Shown here: in pieces, positions 1 through 8,540 of the stretch
How the letters are laid out: every line of letters begins with the position of its first letter
How positions within the stretch are numbered: the stretch's first letter is position 1
Origin: Saprospirales bacterium
GTDB lineage: Bacteria > Bacteroidota > Bacteroidia > Chitinophagales > Saprospiraceae
NCBI GenBank assembly: GCA_016719895.1
Contig: JADJYG010000019.1
Coordinates: 104,316 to 168,315, forward strand
Reading direction: 5' to 3'
Length of the DNA stretch: 64,000 nucleotides
Notes under the pieces: generated by a model
The model's input: the letters and a program-made list of their open reading frames with translations, nothing else
What the model was told of the DNA's origin: nothing
Databases searched by the model: none
Made by a program: the position numbers and the translations under genes

Positions 1-401
1 TCAAACGGCAGCGTGCCGTCGTTTATGGCCACCCAGATGCTCCGGGTTTGGCCGGCGTGCTGGCAATCAAAAAACAACTGGCTGGCCGTGCTGACCGGCA
101 CCGTCGGGTTGATTACCGTCGCATACAACGTCGATTTGGTAGCATCCGTGTAAAAACGCACCTGCCGGTTCAGGTTGATCGGCGCGCATATTGGACTGGT
201 AATGCCAACTGCGGTCACCGGAAAACGGTTGAGTTCCGTCATCCCCGTCACCGGATCAATAATAAGCGTAATCGGTACCGGGTTGGGATTGTTCGGTCAG
301 GTGATGTTACATTGGGCCAAAGCACTTTGGATAAAGACCAAAAGGACTACCAGGGGCATGGCTACGCGTGCCAGCCAACGCTGAGTCAGGTTGCTGTTCA
401 T
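1..401 (-). pseudogene. Secreted protein gene, 5' part, interrupted by an in-frame TGA
   Basis: The minus strand starts at the ATG at 399-401 and encodes a clear signal peptide ending in ...FIQSALAQ. After only a few mature residues (CNIT) the frame meets TGA at 297-299. Reading through it, the same frame stays open without another stop to the window edge and gives sensible exported-protein sequence (PNNPNPVPITLIIDP..., then ...ICAPINLNRQVRFYTD..., ...QLFFDCQHAGQTRSIW). This is one gene with a nonsense codon, not two. The frame is unchanged on both sides, so a substitution rather than an indel is needed. The style of the mature part resembles large Bacteroidota adhesin or gliding-type secreted proteins, but no family is recognised. 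The rest lies outside the window. A sequencing error is possible. Confidence 0.6.
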
Positions 402-952
402 GGTCAAAATGTTTAATGAGAAGGGAAAATAAAAGGGAAGGATTCTGAAGAAGCGTACTATTTTCTTCATTAAAACGATCGGTTTGGAATGATAAGATGT
501 AGTTACAATAGATGTCTTCGCAGGTAAAAAAGCAGACTTTTCACTATTGCGGAAAACCGGATTAAGTTGTAACCGACCGATGGCAGCGATTAAAGGATTA
601 AAAAAACGGCACAAGTTTACGGCGAAAAGTCCGAACCATTCAAACTAATTTTCTTGTCGTATTTTGGCAAAAAAATTGCAAAATTATGAAAATCAGTAAG
701 ATAAGCATTTAACGTGTTCGTCAAGAAAGCACATTATTACTCCAGTCAAGCCGTTTCATGTCTGAATAAAAAACGCTATGTCCGACAGGCGCCAAAAACC
801 GTACCAATTTAATGGTACCCTGCATCCGTACAATAAAATCCATGCAGCGCCGGCGCGTTTTTGAACTGCCGGCGCTATCTTTCGGCGAAATCGGCAGCGG
901 CGCGTCTTAACCCGCCGCCGCCTTAAGGGCGGGCTGAAACCCGCCGCCACTC
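402..952. other. Intergenic region between the broken secreted-protein gene and corA
   Basis: No convincing gene is seen in these 551 bases. A perfect Bacteroidota-type -7 box on the minus strand (TAATTTTG, reverse of 679-686) lies about 280 bases before the secreted-protein start. A weaker plus-strand box (TATCTTTC, 76 bases before corA's ATG) lies at 876-883. The last 45 bases hold a GC-rich palindromic element listed separately. Confidence 0.4.
908..947. repeat. REP-like GC-rich palindrome directly before corA
   Basis: ACCCGCCGCC occurs twice (from about 910 and 939). GGCGGG (928-933) and CCCGCC (940-945) form a 6-bp stem around CTGAAA. It ends 8 bases before the corA start codon, so it is probably part of the corA leader. 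Elements of the form GGCGGG-CTGAAA-CCCGCC look like dispersed intergenic repeats; whether this one is dispersed genome-wide cannot be seen here. Confidence 0.45.
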
Positions 953-2011
953 ATGCGTAAAAAACACCATAAAAAGGTACATAAAAAAGGAATGCCGCCG
1001 GGCACCCTGATTTATACCGGGCACCGCACGGAAAACGCCACGCAGGTCTATTCCGTTTGGTACAACGAAGCCGAATACCACGAACGCGAAGCCTACGTGC
1101 CGGAATGGCAAAACCGCCCTGCCGGCATCTCGTGGGTCGACGTGCGAAGCCTGACCGACACCGCGCTGATCGAACGCGTCGGAAATGCCCTGCAGCTCCA
1201 TCCCCTTGCCCTGGAAGACGTGCTCGATACCCAACAACGCCCCAAACTGGAGGAGTACGACCATGGCCTGTTTTTTATCCTGCACGGCCTGCACCTCGAT
1301 GCAGAACACCTCGAACTGGTCAGCGAACAAATCGCGGTCTTTATGGGCCCGGCTTTTGTTGTCTCCTTTCAGGAAGACCCCGACGACACACTCCAGGCCG
1401 TCCGCAAACGCGCCCAGGAGGGCCTCGGCCGGACCCGGAAAAAAGGCCCGGACTACCTCATGTACAGCATACTGGATATCGTGATCGACCACTATTATGT
1501 CGTACTCGACGACATCGAATCGGCGCTGCATGAACTGGAATCGGAATTGCACAGCAATGGCGCACAAACCAGCCAAAAAGCCCGCATTTTCGAACTCAAG
1601 CGCGTTACCAGCCAGTTCCGCCACCGCCTGCTTCCCCTGCGCGACGCCGTCACCCGCCTGTACCGGAGCGATTGCCCCTACATTGACGAGGCCAACCGGC
1701 CGTACCTGCGCGACTTGTCGGACCATGTCGCACAAATCCTCGACAGTATCGACAACTACCGCGAGCTGCTCTCCGGCGTCGAAGGCCTCTACCAGGCTGA
1801 AATCGGCAACCGCCTGAACAACGTCATGCGCCTGCTCACCATCATCAGCACCATCTTTATCCCCTTGTCCTTTATTGCCGGCGTTTATGGCATGAACTTC
1901 GACAATATGCCCGAATTACACTGGCATTACGGCTACTTTTTCGTTTTGGGCATCATGCTAACGGCCTCTATCGGTATGCTGATCTATTTCCGGGTACAGC
2001 GCTGGCTTTGA
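953..2011 (+). CDS. corA: CorA-family magnesium/cobalt transporter
   Basis: A 352-residue CorA/Mrs2-type divalent cation channel. The N-terminus is very basic (MRKKHHKKVHKKGMPPGTL), usual for Bacteroidota CorA. A long cytoplasmic alpha/beta and helical domain follows, then two transmembrane helices at the C-terminus (about 292-310 and 326-346). The signature YGMN lies at about 312-315 in the loop after the first helix, exactly as in CorA, and the protein ends with a short basic cytoplasmic tail (FRVQRWL). The length is normal for the family. The stop codon is immediately followed by the convergent prolyl oligopeptidase stop, so the two genes share no spacer. The ATG at 953 gives the expected basic N-terminus; there is no recognisable ribosome binding site. 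Confidence 0.93.
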   Translation: MRKKHHKKVHKKGMPPGTLIYTGHRTENATQVYSVWYNEAEYHEREAYVPEWQNRPAGISWVDVRSLTDTALIERVGNALQLHPLALEDVLDTQQRPKLEEYDHGLFFILHGLHLDAEHLELVSEQIAVFMGPAFVVSFQEDPDDTLQAVRKRAQEGLGRTRKKGPDYLMYSILDIVIDHYYVVLDDIESALHELESELHSNGAQTSQKARIFELKRVTSQFRHRLLPLRDAVTRLYRSDCPYIDEANRPYLRDLSDHVAQILDSIDNYRELLSGVEGLYQAEIGNRLNNVMRLLTIISTIFIPLSFIAGVYGMNFDNMPELHWHYGYFFVLGIMLTASIGMLIYFRVQRWL

Positions 2012-4180
2012 TCAATAAACCACCGGCGCTTTCATCTGGTACAGCATAAAAGCCAGGAGGTCGGCGGCCTCTTCCAGCAATTTACCGGTAGGTTTGCCGG
2101 CGCCGTGGCCGGCGCTGGTTTCGATGCGGATGAGCGCGGGGTTGTCGCCCTGCTGATGCGCCTGCAGGGCCGCGGCAAACTTGAACGAGTGCGCGGGCAC
2201 CACCCGGTCGTCGTGGTCGGCCGTAGTGATCATCGTGGCCGGATAGGCGGTCTTCCTGAGGTTATGCAAAGGCGAATACCGGATCAGGCAGGGGTACTCG
2301 GCAGCATCGTCACTGCGGCCGTAATCCACCGCCCAGGCATAACCAATGGTAAACTTATGATACCGGAGCATATCGAGCACGCCCACCCGCGGGAAACACA
2401 CGCCGAAAAGGTCTGGGCGCTGGGTCATACAGGCGCCCACCAGCAAGCCGCCGTTCGAGCCGCCTTCGATAGCCAGCCGGGCAGGGCTGGAATATTTGTT
2501 GGCAACCAGGTATTCGGCCGCCGCGATAAAGTCGTCGAAAACATTTTGTTTCCGGCACTTCGTACCGGCCTTGTGCCATTCTTCGCCAAATTCGCCCCCG
2601 CCGCGGATGTTGGCCACGGCATATATCCCGTTGTTTTCGAGCAAGGCAGCCCGCGAAGCCGAAAAACCGGGCGTCACCGAAATATTAAAGCCGCCATAGC
2701 CATACAGCAAAGCAGGGCTCCGGCCGTCTTTGGCAAAACGCTTTTTCCGCGTAATAAACATCGGCACGCGGGTACCGTCCTTGCTGGTTATCCAAACCTG
2801 CTCGGTGGTGAACGCGCCGGGGTCAAAATTCAATTTCGGCGCCTTGAAAACCGCCGGCGCCAGGGTGCGCATATCGAGCGCATAAATGGTGGTCGGGCGT
2901 AAAAAAGATTGAAAGGAAAAGAACGCCTGCGGCTCGTCGCGCTTGCCGCTCACGGCGCCCACCGTACCGATTTCCGGCAGTGGCACCTCTTTCAGCAATT
3001 TGCCGTCGAGGCTGAACACCCGCAGGGCACTGGATGCATGGTGCAGGTACGAACACACGATCTTATCGCCGCAAACGGCAGCGCCCTGCAACACATCATC
3101 GGCGTCTTCCGGGATCAGCGTTTGCCAATTGGCCTCGGCCGGGCGGGCGGCATTGATCAGGATCAGGCGTTGGTTGGGCGCCTGGTGATTGGTCAGCGCC
3201 ATCAACTGGTCGCCCAGGTTTTCGATCACCGTAAAATCGTAATCAAATCTGGTATACACCGGGGTCAGGACCGAAGCCGGCTTGGCCAGGTCTTTGAAAT
3301 ACAACATATTGCCGCTGGTGCTTTCGCTGCCGTACAAACAAAGAAAACGCTCGTCATCGGTGGTAGCGGCGTTGAAGTAATAATTGGGATGCGCCGGATC
3401 GCTATACACCAGCAGGTCGGCTTTTTGCGGCGTGCCCAACTGGTGGTAATAAATGGCGCTGAGCTGATTGGCGCCTTTGAGTTCATCGCCGGTCCTGGGC
3501 TCCGGATAACGCGTGTAGTAGAACCCGTTTCCTGCCCAGCCGATGGCGGTAAACTTCGCCCACTGAATACGGTCGGTGAGCAGGGCGCCGCTTTGCAGGT
3601 CTTTGACCAAAATGGTCCGCCAATCAGAGCCGCCTTCCGAAATGCCGTATGCCAGGTAGCGGCCGTCTTTGGAAAAGCCGTACTCCTGCAGCGAGGTGGT
3701 GCCGTCGGCGCTGAACGTGTTGGGGTCGAGTACCAGTTGGGACGGCCCGTCGAGCGTTTCCTGCCGGTACAGCACGCTTTGGTTTTGAAGTCCGTCGTTT
3801 TTAAAATAGTAATAGTACCCGGCTTTTTTGAAGGGGGTGCTGAATTTTTCAAAGTTCCAGATTTGCTTCAAACGCTCCCGGATCTTGGTTCGAAACGGAA
3901 TTTTCTCCAAATAACCAAAGGTCAGGGCATTCTGGCGCTGCACCCAGTCTTTCGTTTCGGCACTCTGGTCGTCTTCGAGCCAACGGTACGGATCTTTAAT
4001 GACGGCGCCGAAGTAGTTGTCTTCCACGGCGGGGTCGATACGTGTCTGCGGGTATTGCACGGGGATTTTTTTAAACTCCATGGATTGAGCATTGGAATCG
4101 ACGCCCCGGGAAGGGCCGCAGGAAACCGCTGCGAAGAGGGGCAGGATAAACCAACAATTTTTTAGAATTCGCGTTCGCAT
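2012..4180 (-). CDS. Prolyl oligopeptidase family serine peptidase (S9A), lipoprotein
   Basis: A 722-residue post-proline-cleaving peptidase. The chosen start (ATG at 4178-4180) gives a lipoprotein signal with lipobox VSC (LFAAVSCGPS), so the enzyme is probably anchored in the cell envelope. The N-terminal S9 region has the typical DPYRWLED motif, followed by a seven-bladed propeller and a C-terminal alpha/beta hydrolase domain. The catalytic triad is visible: Ser in GGSNGGLL (about 575), Asp in ADHDDRVVP (about 657) and His in AGHGAGKPTGK (about 692). An upstream in-frame ATG at 4256-4258 would add 26 residues before the signal peptide and is less likely. It is divergent from the next gene, with about 110 bases between them. 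Confidence 0.92.
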   Translation of the reverse strand: MRTRILKNCWFILPLFAAVSCGPSRGVDSNAQSMEFKKIPVQYPQTRIDPAVEDNYFGAVIKDPYRWLEDDQSAETKDWVQRQNALTFGYLEKIPFRTKIRERLKQIWNFEKFSTPFKKAGYYYYFKNDGLQNQSVLYRQETLDGPSQLVLDPNTFSADGTTSLQEYGFSKDGRYLAYGISEGGSDWRTILVKDLQSGALLTDRIQWAKFTAIGWAGNGFYYTRYPEPRTGDELKGANQLSAIYYHQLGTPQKADLLVYSDPAHPNYYFNAATTDDERFLCLYGSESTSGNMLYFKDLAKPASVLTPVYTRFDYDFTVIENLGDQLMALTNHQAPNQRLILINAARPAEANWQTLIPEDADDVLQGAAVCGDKIVCSYLHHASSALRVFSLDGKLLKEVPLPEIGTVGAVSGKRDEPQAFFSFQSFLRPTTIYALDMRTLAPAVFKAPKLNFDPGAFTTEQVWITSKDGTRVPMFITRKKRFAKDGRSPALLYGYGGFNISVTPGFSASRAALLENNGIYAVANIRGGGEFGEEWHKAGTKCRKQNVFDDFIAAAEYLVANKYSSPARLAIEGGSNGGLLVGACMTQRPDLFGVCFPRVGVLDMLRYHKFTIGYAWAVDYGRSDDAAEYPCLIRYSPLHNLRKTAYPATMITTADHDDRVVPAHSFKFAAALQAHQQGDNPALIRIETSAGHGAGKPTGKLLEEAADLLAFMLYQMKAPVVY

Positions 4181-4217
4181 GATTGGAATCTTTATGAAAA
4201 GACATGAATACCTGAAG

Positions 4218-4225
4218 TACTTTTG
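4218..4225 (+). promoter_or_regulatory. Candidate Bacteroidota -7 promoter box for the gene at 4293
   Basis: TACTTTTG matches the TAnnTTTG -7 consensus exactly. A TTTA, one mismatch from the -33 TTTG element, lies at 4191-4194, 23 bases upstream. The predicted leader before the ATG at 4293 is about 60 bases. Confidence 0.45.
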
Positions 4226-4292
4226 CGGGCGCAAATTAGTACCTGCAGCGGATAGCAACCGATCAAAATCGCGCTTTAGCGACTATATTTCC

Positions 4293-5483
4293 ATGAAAAA
4301 CACGCTCTGCCTGTTTAAAATACTCCGGATAAGCGCACTGGCCCTGCTCGGCCAGGTGTATGCGTATGCGCAAACCCCTGCTTTCCCTGCGCTCGATACC
4401 CTGCCGGCGCCGCTCGACAGCCTGCCCGAATACGAAATCCGGGCCTTCGCCCAACACCTGGCCAGCCAGGCCGCCGACATTCGCGACCTTTACGCCCGCC
4501 AGGCCGAACGCTCAACGCTCGAACGCGAAGTAGCCGCCGACCAGCTGGCCGCCGCCGAAGCGGATACCCTCGCTGCCAAAGACGAACGCAAAACGCTGGC
4601 CAAAATCCTGAAAACCAACAAAGAAGCAGAAAAAGCCGCCCTCCGGCAATTGCAAAAAGCGGAAAAAGCCACCGAACTGGCCGCCGCGTTGCTGGAGGCC
4701 GACTCCGCAGCGGTGTACAAAAATTTGCCGAAGGCGTATAAAACGGTGGCCGGCCTGCTCCCCCGACCCGAAACGATATCCGAACCCCCGATTGCCGGGG
4801 TGATCGGCGCAGTGGCCGTTTCGGACCCTTCAGAAACGCCGCCGCCAGTTGCCGGCGAGGCCGGTCTTCCAGCCGCCGAACCCGCCACAACGCCGGAAGA
4901 AAAAAAAGACGCCAAAAAAGCCGGCGCCCGGCCGGTGGTCAAGCCCTACGACCCGGCTGCCGACGTGCTGCTTCGCCCGCCGCCGCGCCCCTGTACGTTG
5001 CGCGTAGATACGCGGGATGAATTTTCGGGCGAGCGGCGCAGAGAGTTGGAAAAAGAAGAATTGTTGCGTTTTACCAACCCTTCGCTGCGGGCATATTTTC
5101 CGGACCGCGAACACGTCATTTGCCAGGCATCCGTAGCGGCCAACAGCGGGACGTACGTCCTCCACCTCAGTTTTACCGTCAACGACGCCAATGCCCGGCG
5201 TTCCTTTGGCAGCTTGCCCCGCAATAGCATGGCGGTCCTGAAATTTCTCGATGGCGAGACCCTCACGCTGTTTAACCTCCGCGCCGACGAAGGTAAACCC
5301 GGCGACGATAACGCCAGCTTTTTATTCAACGGGCAGTATGTCATCGACCCCGGTATGGTAAAAAAGATGCAGCGGTCGCTACTGGACAAGTTGCGCATCG
5401 CCTGGGCGACCGGCTATGAAGACTACGATGTTCACAATGTGGATTTTCTGGCGCGGCAGTTATCCTGCCTGTTAAAAAATTAA
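4293..5483 (+). CDS. Unknown exported protein with alanine-rich coiled coil
   Basis: 396 residues, not recognised. The ATG at 4293 gives a signal peptide ending near AYAQ (about residue 27); an upstream in-frame start would place unrelated sequence before it. Residues about 45-145 are Ala/Glu/Lys-rich heptad-like sequence (for example AKILKTNKEAEKAALRQLQK), a probable coiled coil. Residues 145-220 are a Pro/Ala/Glu-rich linker. The C-terminal 170 residues form a compact domain beginning near RVDTRDEFSGERRRELEKEE and ending DVHNVDFLARQLSCLLKN, probably the functional part. It is likely periplasmic or surface-attached. It precedes murB by 34 bases and may be co-transcribed with it, which hints at an envelope role but does not prove one. 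Confidence 0.7.
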   Translation: MKNTLCLFKILRISALALLGQVYAYAQTPAFPALDTLPAPLDSLPEYEIRAFAQHLASQAADIRDLYARQAERSTLEREVAADQLAAAEADTLAAKDERKTLAKILKTNKEAEKAALRQLQKAEKATELAAALLEADSAAVYKNLPKAYKTVAGLLPRPETISEPPIAGVIGAVAVSDPSETPPPVAGEAGLPAAEPATTPEEKKDAKKAGARPVVKPYDPAADVLLRPPPRPCTLRVDTRDEFSGERRRELEKEELLRFTNPSLRAYFPDREHVICQASVAANSGTYVLHLSFTVNDANARRSFGSLPRNSMAVLKFLDGETLTLFNLRADEGKPGDDNASFLFNGQYVIDPGMVKKMQRSLLDKLRIAWATGYEDYDVHNVDFLARQLSCLLKN

Positions 5484-5517
5484 TGTCGCCGTACCGCCAC
5501 GGCCCTTCCGAATCATC

Positions 5518-6528
5518 ATGCAGCCATCCAGCAACATTTCGCTCCTGCCCTACAATACTTTTGGCCTTCCGGCGAAAGCGGCCCACTTTGTTGAAATACA
5601 ATCGGTGGAGGAGTTGCAACTGGCGCTTCAATGGGGTTTTGAGCCCGTGCTCATCCTGGGCGGTGGCAGTAATATACTCTTCACGCGGGATTGGCCGGGG
5701 TTGGTGGTGCGCAATACGATCCGCGGCATCGAGGTCGTCCGGCGGTTCAAACGGCGCGTGTGGGTGCGCGCAGGCGGCGGCACGGTTTGGCACGACTTTG
5801 TCCGGTGGGCCGTGCAGCACAGCTTTGGCGGCGTCGAAAACCTGAGCCTTATTCCGGGTTCGGTGGGCGCCGCCCCGGTCCAGAATATCGGGGCTTACGG
5901 GGTGGAGCTGAAGGATATCTTCGTAGCGCTGGAGGCCGTCGAACTGGCCTCCGGGCGGCGGCGGCGGTTCGGGCGGGCCGAATGCCGCTTTGGATACCGC
6001 GACAGTATCTTCAAACAGGCGGAAAAAGGGCGCTACTGCATTACGTCGGTCACCTTTTCCCTCAGCCTTGCCGGTCACCGGCTGAACACCGCATACGGCG
6101 ACCTTCAAAAGACCCTGGCGTCGATGGGTATTTCGGCGCCAACCATCGCCGACGTGAGCGAGGCCGTGGTCCGCATCCGGTCGTCCAAGTTACCTGACCC
6201 GGCCGTGACCGGCAACTGCGGCAGTTTTTTCAAAAACCCCGAAGTGACCCGCCCGGTGCTGACAAACATACAACGCACGCACCCTGCCGTTCCCCATTTC
6301 GACCTGCCGGATGGCCGGGTAAAAATACCCGCCGGGTGGTTGATTGAACAGTGCGGCTGGAAAGGGAAACGCGTCGGAAATACAGGCTGTTATGAAAAAC
6401 AGGCCCTGGTACTCGTCAATCACGGCGGCGCTACCGGCGCAGAAGTACAGGCGCTGGCATGGGCGATCATAGCAGCGGTGGAGCGGCAATTCGGCATTCG
6501 GCTCGAAGCGGAGGTGAACATTTTATAA
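5518..6528 (+). CDS. murB: UDP-N-acetylmuramate dehydrogenase
   Basis: A 336-residue FAD enzyme that reduces UDP-GlcNAc-enolpyruvate to UDP-MurNAc with NADPH in the second committed step of peptidoglycan synthesis. Visible motifs are the N-terminal NTFGLPA start of the FAD domain, LGGGSNILFT and IPGSVGAAPVQNIGAYGVE of the FAD-binding fold, GYRDSIFK (the Tyr/Arg substrate region), the catalytic Ser in GNCGSFFKNP and the C-terminal catalytic Glu in RLEAEVNIL. The length and the YRDS loop place it with the longer E. coli-like type I MurB. It is 34 bases after the coiled-coil protein gene on the same strand and is followed by the repeat array. Confidence 0.95.
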   Translation: MQPSSNISLLPYNTFGLPAKAAHFVEIQSVEELQLALQWGFEPVLILGGGSNILFTRDWPGLVVRNTIRGIEVVRRFKRRVWVRAGGGTVWHDFVRWAVQHSFGGVENLSLIPGSVGAAPVQNIGAYGVELKDIFVALEAVELASGRRRRFGRAECRFGYRDSIFKQAEKGRYCITSVTFSLSLAGHRLNTAYGDLQKTLASMGISAPTIADVSEAVVRIRSSKLPDPAVTGNCGSFFKNPEVTRPVLTNIQRTHPAVPHFDLPDGRVKIPAGWLIEQCGWKGKRVGNTGCYEKQALVLVNHGGATGAEVQALAWAIIAAVERQFGIRLEAEVNIL

Positions 6529-6659
6529 AACAACACACCGCACAAAAAAGCCATCCCGTCTTTTCGACAGAATGGCACAACATAACCATGAAAACAATTA
6601 ACCAATCAAATGCTAAGCCCTTTCTGGTGAAGTGTTTTCAAAAAATCGTGCCAAATCGA

Positions 6660-7360
6660 ATACAAGAAGGACAGGATCGACGGGATTTTTGAATTTGGAC
6701 AGGATTTTTTTGCCCGTAGAGTGATGGGACAGGATTTCTCAGGATTGACAGGATTTTTTTCTCCCGTAGAGTGATGGGACAGGATTGACAGGAATTTTTT
6801 CTCTCGTAGAGGGATGGGACAGGATTTGCAGGATTTCTCAGGATTGACAGGATTTTTTTCTCCCGTAGAGTGATGGGACAGGATTGACAGGAATTTTTTC
6901 TCTCGTAGAGGGATGGGACAGGATTTGCAGGATTTTGCAGGATTGACAGGATTTTGCAGCCCCATCAAAAAGAAAAAGCCTGTCAATCTGCAAATCCTGA
7001 TTCTGCAAAAATCGGTCCGAAATCTGCAAATCCTGTCCCATCAAAAATCCTGTCGATCCTGCAAATCTCCGCAAAAGCCTGTCATCCCAAAATCCTGCAA
7101 ACTCCCAAACGCAAAATCCTGTTGATCCTGCAAAATCCTGCAAATCCTGTCCCATCACTCTACGCAAAAAAATCCTGTCGATCCTGCAAAATCCTGCAAA
7201 TCCTGTCCCATCACTCTACGCAAAAAAATCCTGTCGATCCTGCAAAATCCTGCAAATCCTGTCCCATCACTCTACGCAAAAAAATCCTGTCGATCCTGCA
7301 AAATCCTGCAAAATCCTGTCCCATCACTCTACGCAAAAAAATCCTGTCAATCCAGTCTTC
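6660..7360. repeat. Large inverted array of CAGGATT/AATCCTG tandem repeats
   Basis: The left arm (about 6670-6960) is built from CAGGATT words separated by the spacer CCCGTAGAGTGATGGGA. Spacer copies start near 6721, 6771, 6811, 6870 and 6910, so a composite unit of 40+59 = 99 bp is repeated. The right arm (about 6975-7360) is the same vocabulary in reverse orientation: AATCCTG words plus CCCATCACTCTACG, with spacer copies at 7151, 7207, 7263 and 7320, a regular 56/56/57-bp unit. The two arms face each other around about 6965 and could fold into a very large hairpin. Small open frames through it (poly NPVNP, CKSCP peptides) are repeat artefacts. Bases 6529-6660 between murB and the array hold no gene. 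Confidence 0.9.
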
Positions 7361-8126
7361 TCCTGTCCAATACCGTGTCCGTATCGGGCCGGAGCGGGAC
7401 ATCCAGGGGTGCTTGCACCGGATTTTCCCGGTAATAGCGATCTGGAAGGGGCTGGTAGGGCAAAGATTCCGGGGTATACATATAATACATCCGCGGAGCG
7501 CAGGAGCTGAAATACCAGCTGGTGATCATATAAAACAAGGCAAACAAGAGCACCACGCCGGCCCAGCCCGGCAGGGGTTTGAGAGCATCCGGCGCGGATG
7601 GCAGCAGGGCGGGGCGGGAGAAATCGTCGACCGGCAAGCCGAGGCGGTGGTGTTCTTCTATCCAATTGCGCCGGAGTTTTTCGACGGCCAGTTCCAACTG
7701 ATTCACGATTTCCAGGTAGCCGTTTTCTTCCGGCTTGAGTTCTGCCAGGGTTTTCTTCGCACCCAGGGGCGCAAACCCCGCCAGCCCGGAATGTTTCTTC
7801 CAATGCGAAGGCGCGAGCAGGACCGGGTAAACCCGCACATAATTTTCGCCCAGATCGATGTACCGGGCCACGGCCCGCGGCACCTCTTCCTGTTGGATAT
7901 GTGCGGCGCTCAGCGCATGGTACGAGGTAAGGAACAAATAAATGTGCGCGGCTTCCAGCTGGTCCAGCATATCGTCCCATTGATAGGGCGCCAACGCGCC
8001 GGGTGCGGGAAAAGGGTTGTGCCAAATACGCAAAAAGTACTTTTCCTGAAGCGGCTTCAGCCACTTGAGCAGGGTATCGAGATACGGCTTGTCGGCCGGT
8101 GCGTAGGATATGTAAACGCGCAACAT
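7347..8126 (-). CDS. Membrane-anchored TIR-domain protein
   Basis: 259 residues from the ATG at 8124-8126, which opens directly on the TIR strand betaA (MLRVYISYAPADKPY). The TIR domain spans about 1-140 with the pattern VYISY, RIWHNPFPAPG (BB-loop region) and HIYLFLTSYHAL. QQEEVPRAVARY carries a glutamate at the position usual for catalytic bacterial TIRs. A single transmembrane helix follows at about 194-214 (GWAGVVLLFALFYMITSWYF), then a short Pro/Tyr-rich tail. TIR domains in bacteria commonly cleave NAD+ in conflict responses or act as adaptors; which applies here is not shown. The stop codon lies at 7347-7349, inside the last unit of the repeat array, so the array has shaped the C-terminus. 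It is divergent from ccoS. Confidence 0.75.
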   Translation of the reverse strand: MLRVYISYAPADKPYLDTLLKWLKPLQEKYFLRIWHNPFPAPGALAPYQWDDMLDQLEAAHIYLFLTSYHALSAAHIQQEEVPRAVARYIDLGENYVRVYPVLLAPSHWKKHSGLAGFAPLGAKKTLAELKPEENGYLEIVNQLELAVEKLRRNWIEEHHRLGLPVDDFSRPALLPSAPDALKPLPGWAGVVLLFALFYMITSWYFSSCAPRMYYMYTPESLPYQPLPDRYYRENPVQAPLDVPLRPDTDTVLDRRRLD

Positions 8127-8239
8127 AATCCAGCTGTTCGGGAAAGTCCGGTGGTGGCTTCCGGCCGAAAAGTACGAAAAAAAATCGGATTCCGGCATAT
8201 AAACCCCTGTTGCACCCTGTATAACACACAGCAGTACTC

Positions 8240-8273
8240 TGACAAACATCACTCATTCGCCTGACAAATATCA
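8240..8273. promoter_or_regulatory. Two FNR-like operator sites, 22 bp apart, upstream of ccoS
   Basis: TGACAAACATCA (8240-8251) and TGACAAATATCA (8262-8273) both fit TGAY-N4-RTCA, the core of Crp/Fnr-family sites such as TTGAT-N4-ATCAA. Start-to-start distance is 22 bp, two helical turns. The same pair with the same spacing occurs before ccoG. They lie 53-86 bases before the ccoS ATG and about 115 bases from the divergent TIR gene start. Confidence 0.6.
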
Positions 8274-8325
8274 TCAACCGCCCTTCGATATCGCCCGACC
8301 TTTCGACCTGTTTTTAACAAAAAAG

Positions 8326-8508
8326 ATGGAAATAATTTTCTTGCTCATCCTGATCAGCCTGCTGGTTGCCGCCGGGTTTTTAGTGGCATACTTGTGGGCG
8401 ACAAAATCGGGCCAGTTTGACGACGATTACACGCCTTCCGTTCGCATCCTTTTCGACGACGAACTGATCGAAAACAAACAGGGCGAAAGAGCGGAAAAAT
8501 CGAAGTAA
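8326..8508 (+). CDS. ccoS: cbb3-type cytochrome oxidase assembly protein CcoS
   Basis: 60 residues. One N-terminal transmembrane helix (MEIIFLLILISLLVAAGFLV) is followed by the family pattern YLWATKSGQFDDDYTPSVRILFDDE, recognisable for the acidic stretch after the helix. CcoS is required for heme and copper insertion into cbb3 oxidase. It is first in the oxidase operon, 32 bases before ccoNO. In many Bacteroidota the copper ATPase ccoI precedes ccoS; here the upstream neighbour is the TIR gene on the other strand. Confidence 0.93.
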   Translation: MEIIFLLILISLLVAAGFLVAYLWATKSGQFDDDYTPSVRILFDDELIENKQGERAEKSK

Positions 8509-8540
8509 AACGAAATCCGCAACGCATTATTAACGAAATT

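Noticed and set aside
6606..6986. Small protein rich in NPVNP/CKSCP repeats
   Set aside because: It is translation of the DNA repeat; frame and length vary with the repeat.
6660..7360. CRISPR array
   Set aside because: No unique spacers of constant size; units are tandem and inverted, and no cas genes are present.
8297..8304. GACCTTTC as the -7 box of ccoS
   Set aside because: Two mismatches from TAnnTTTG and no corresponding element at the same place before ccoG.
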